Positions 5,701-6,092 of a stretch of DNA of 6,092 nucleotides are shown here, one piece after another. The stretch lies in the NCBI GenBank assembly GCA_003151895.1, contig PLYX01000101.1, positions 1 through 6,092 on the forward strand. The letters are read 5' to 3'. This DNA is from Solirubrobacterales bacterium (GTDB lineage: Bacteria > Actinomycetota > Thermoleophilia > Solirubrobacterales > Solirubrobacteraceae). Both the position numbers and the translations under genes were made by a program. The first letter of the stretch is position 1. Every line of letters begins with the position of its first letter. The notes beneath the pieces were generated by a model. That model saw nothing but the letters and a program-made list of their open reading frames with translations. It was not told the origin of the DNA and ran no database searches.

Positions 5701-5952
5701 ATGCCTCGCGAGGTGCCGATTCGGGACGAGACGATCAGACTCGGCCAGCTGCTGAAGCTGGTGGGAGCGATAGATAGCGGCAGTGAAGCGAAGACCTTCC
5801 TTGCGGTCGAGCCCGTATGGGTCAACGAGCAACGCGAGATCCGTCGTGGGCGCCAGTTGCGCGCGGGCGACACGATACGGGTAGGCGAGCAGCGACTGCG
5901 AGTGACCGCTCGAGCTTGTCCAACTCGTGATAATCCCGAGTCCCGGGGATAG
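5701..5952 (+). CDS. Small S4-domain RNA-binding protein (YbcJ-like)
   Basis: An 83-residue protein that is almost all one S4 domain (about residues 11-68): IRLGQLLKLVGAIDSGSEAK, then VWVNEQREIRRGRQLRAGD and TIRVGEQRLRV. This matches the YbcJ/YaaA-type single S4 proteins, in which the usual pattern is LK-G-SG-AK-V-VNG-E-RRGRKL-GD. S4 domains bind structured RNA, often rRNA or tRNA, and small stand-alone versions have poorly known roles. The start lies 9 nt after the hipA stop, and the sequence before it (GATTCACACC) has no Shine-Dalgarno. Translation may therefore depend on ribosomes finishing hipA, which would make it the third gene of the hip operon. It may equally be a housekeeping gene placed there by chance. 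The tail after residue 70 is unstructured-looking. Confidence 0.87.
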   Translation: MPREVPIRDETIRLGQLLKLVGAIDSGSEAKTFLAVEPVWVNEQREIRRGRQLRAGDTIRVGEQRLRVTARACPTRDNPESRG

Positions 5953-5955
5953 CGG

Positions 5956-5973
5956 CCGGGCAAACCGGGCAAA
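5956..5973. repeat. 9-bp tandem repeat CCGGGCAAA, two copies
   Basis: CCGGGCAAA occurs at 5956-5964 and again at 5965-5973, in the short gap between the S4 gene and the next gene. The flanks GGCCG (5954-5958) and CGGCC (5974-5978) could pair as a 5-bp stem. It is a weak terminator candidate at best, with no T-tract. Confidence 0.55.
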
Positions 5974-6016
5974 CGGCCCATAAGCGCCGGGCGCCCATCG
6001 AGAGAGGAGCAAAGAC

Positions 6017-6092
6017 ATGAGGACACGCGCGCTTGGAGGCCAGGGACTGCTGGTATCGGCCGAGGGACTTGGCTGCATGGGCATGTCGGAGT
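6017..6092 (+). CDS. Aldo/keto reductase, first 25 codons; continues beyond the right edge
   Basis: The frame opens with MRTRALGGQGLLVSAEGLGC followed by MGMSE, the typical first beta-hairpin and strand of aldo/keto reductases of the kind that read LG-GL-VS-GLGCMGMS. GAGAGGAG at 6002-6009 lies 7 nt before the ATG, a strong ribosome site that supports the start and suggests independent translation. The family are NAD(P)H-dependent (beta/alpha)8-barrel oxidoreductases acting on aldehydes, ketones or sugars. The catalytic Asp-Tyr-Lys-His residues are outside the window, so activity and substrate cannot be judged. Confidence 0.85.
   Translation, partial: MRTRALGGQGLLVSAEGLGCMGMSE

Noticed and set aside
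4471..6084. Minus-strand open frame of 537 codons opposite hipA, the S4 gene and the reductase start
   Set aside because: It spans three well-supported plus-strand genes, and its translation (Val/Gly/Ala-rich) has no family resemblance. Long antisense frames are common in GC-rich DNA.

Overview
The window is GC-rich and densely packed with genes. Codon third positions are mostly G or C, intergenic gaps are short, and the secreted protein at 2010-2912 resembles a paralogous family that I associate with Thermoleophilia (Solirubrobacterales-type Actinomycetota). An actinobacterial, probably soil-type, chromosome is the best reading. The class-level placement is inference from protein style; there is no rRNA or other marker here.

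Left part, minus strand (1-1842): a LACTB2-like metallo-beta-lactamase-fold hydrolase is followed by a glycoside hydrolase family 15 protein (glucoamylase/trehalase type) that runs off the left edge at its NWDYRYCW motif. The junction between them is odd. A 35-bp unit repeated in tandem makes two 12-codon micro-ORFs, MSAPPSWLVLAQ and MSAPPSKLVLGR. Each is linked to the next frame by an ATGA stop/start overlap, and the chain ends in the real MSAPPSK start of the GH15 gene. A second tandem array (four 16-bp units) lies upstream of the hydrolase start, in the divergent intergenic region.

Centre, plus strand (2010-3956): a secreted protein of unknown function with four mature cysteines is followed by a strong GC-rich hairpin. 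Then comes a compact two-gene unit: a small Rieske [2Fe-2S] ferredoxin-like protein and, 14 nt later, a single-domain rhodanese with a CNGPQC active loop. The pair suggests redox or sulfur chemistry, but the substrate is unknown.

Right part, plus strand (about 3990-5952): a HipBA-type toxin-antitoxin module. An AT-rich island full of TATAAT/ATTATA half-sites (promoter and likely operator) precedes a HipB-like XRE antitoxin. Its 3' end overlaps by 8 nt a full-length HipA-like Ser/Thr kinase whose phosphate loop, Lys, Asp, Asn and metal-site residues are all visible. A small S4-domain RNA-binding protein begins only 9 nt after hipA without a clear ribosome site of its own, so it may be a third member of the operon. 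The first 25 codons of an aldo/keto reductase with a good ribosome binding site reach the right edge.

The observations most worth a second look are the ATGA-chained micro-ORF repeat, the hipB-hipA-S4 arrangement and the dense operator island. No RNA genes, CRISPR arrays, insertion sequences or integrase genes were seen.
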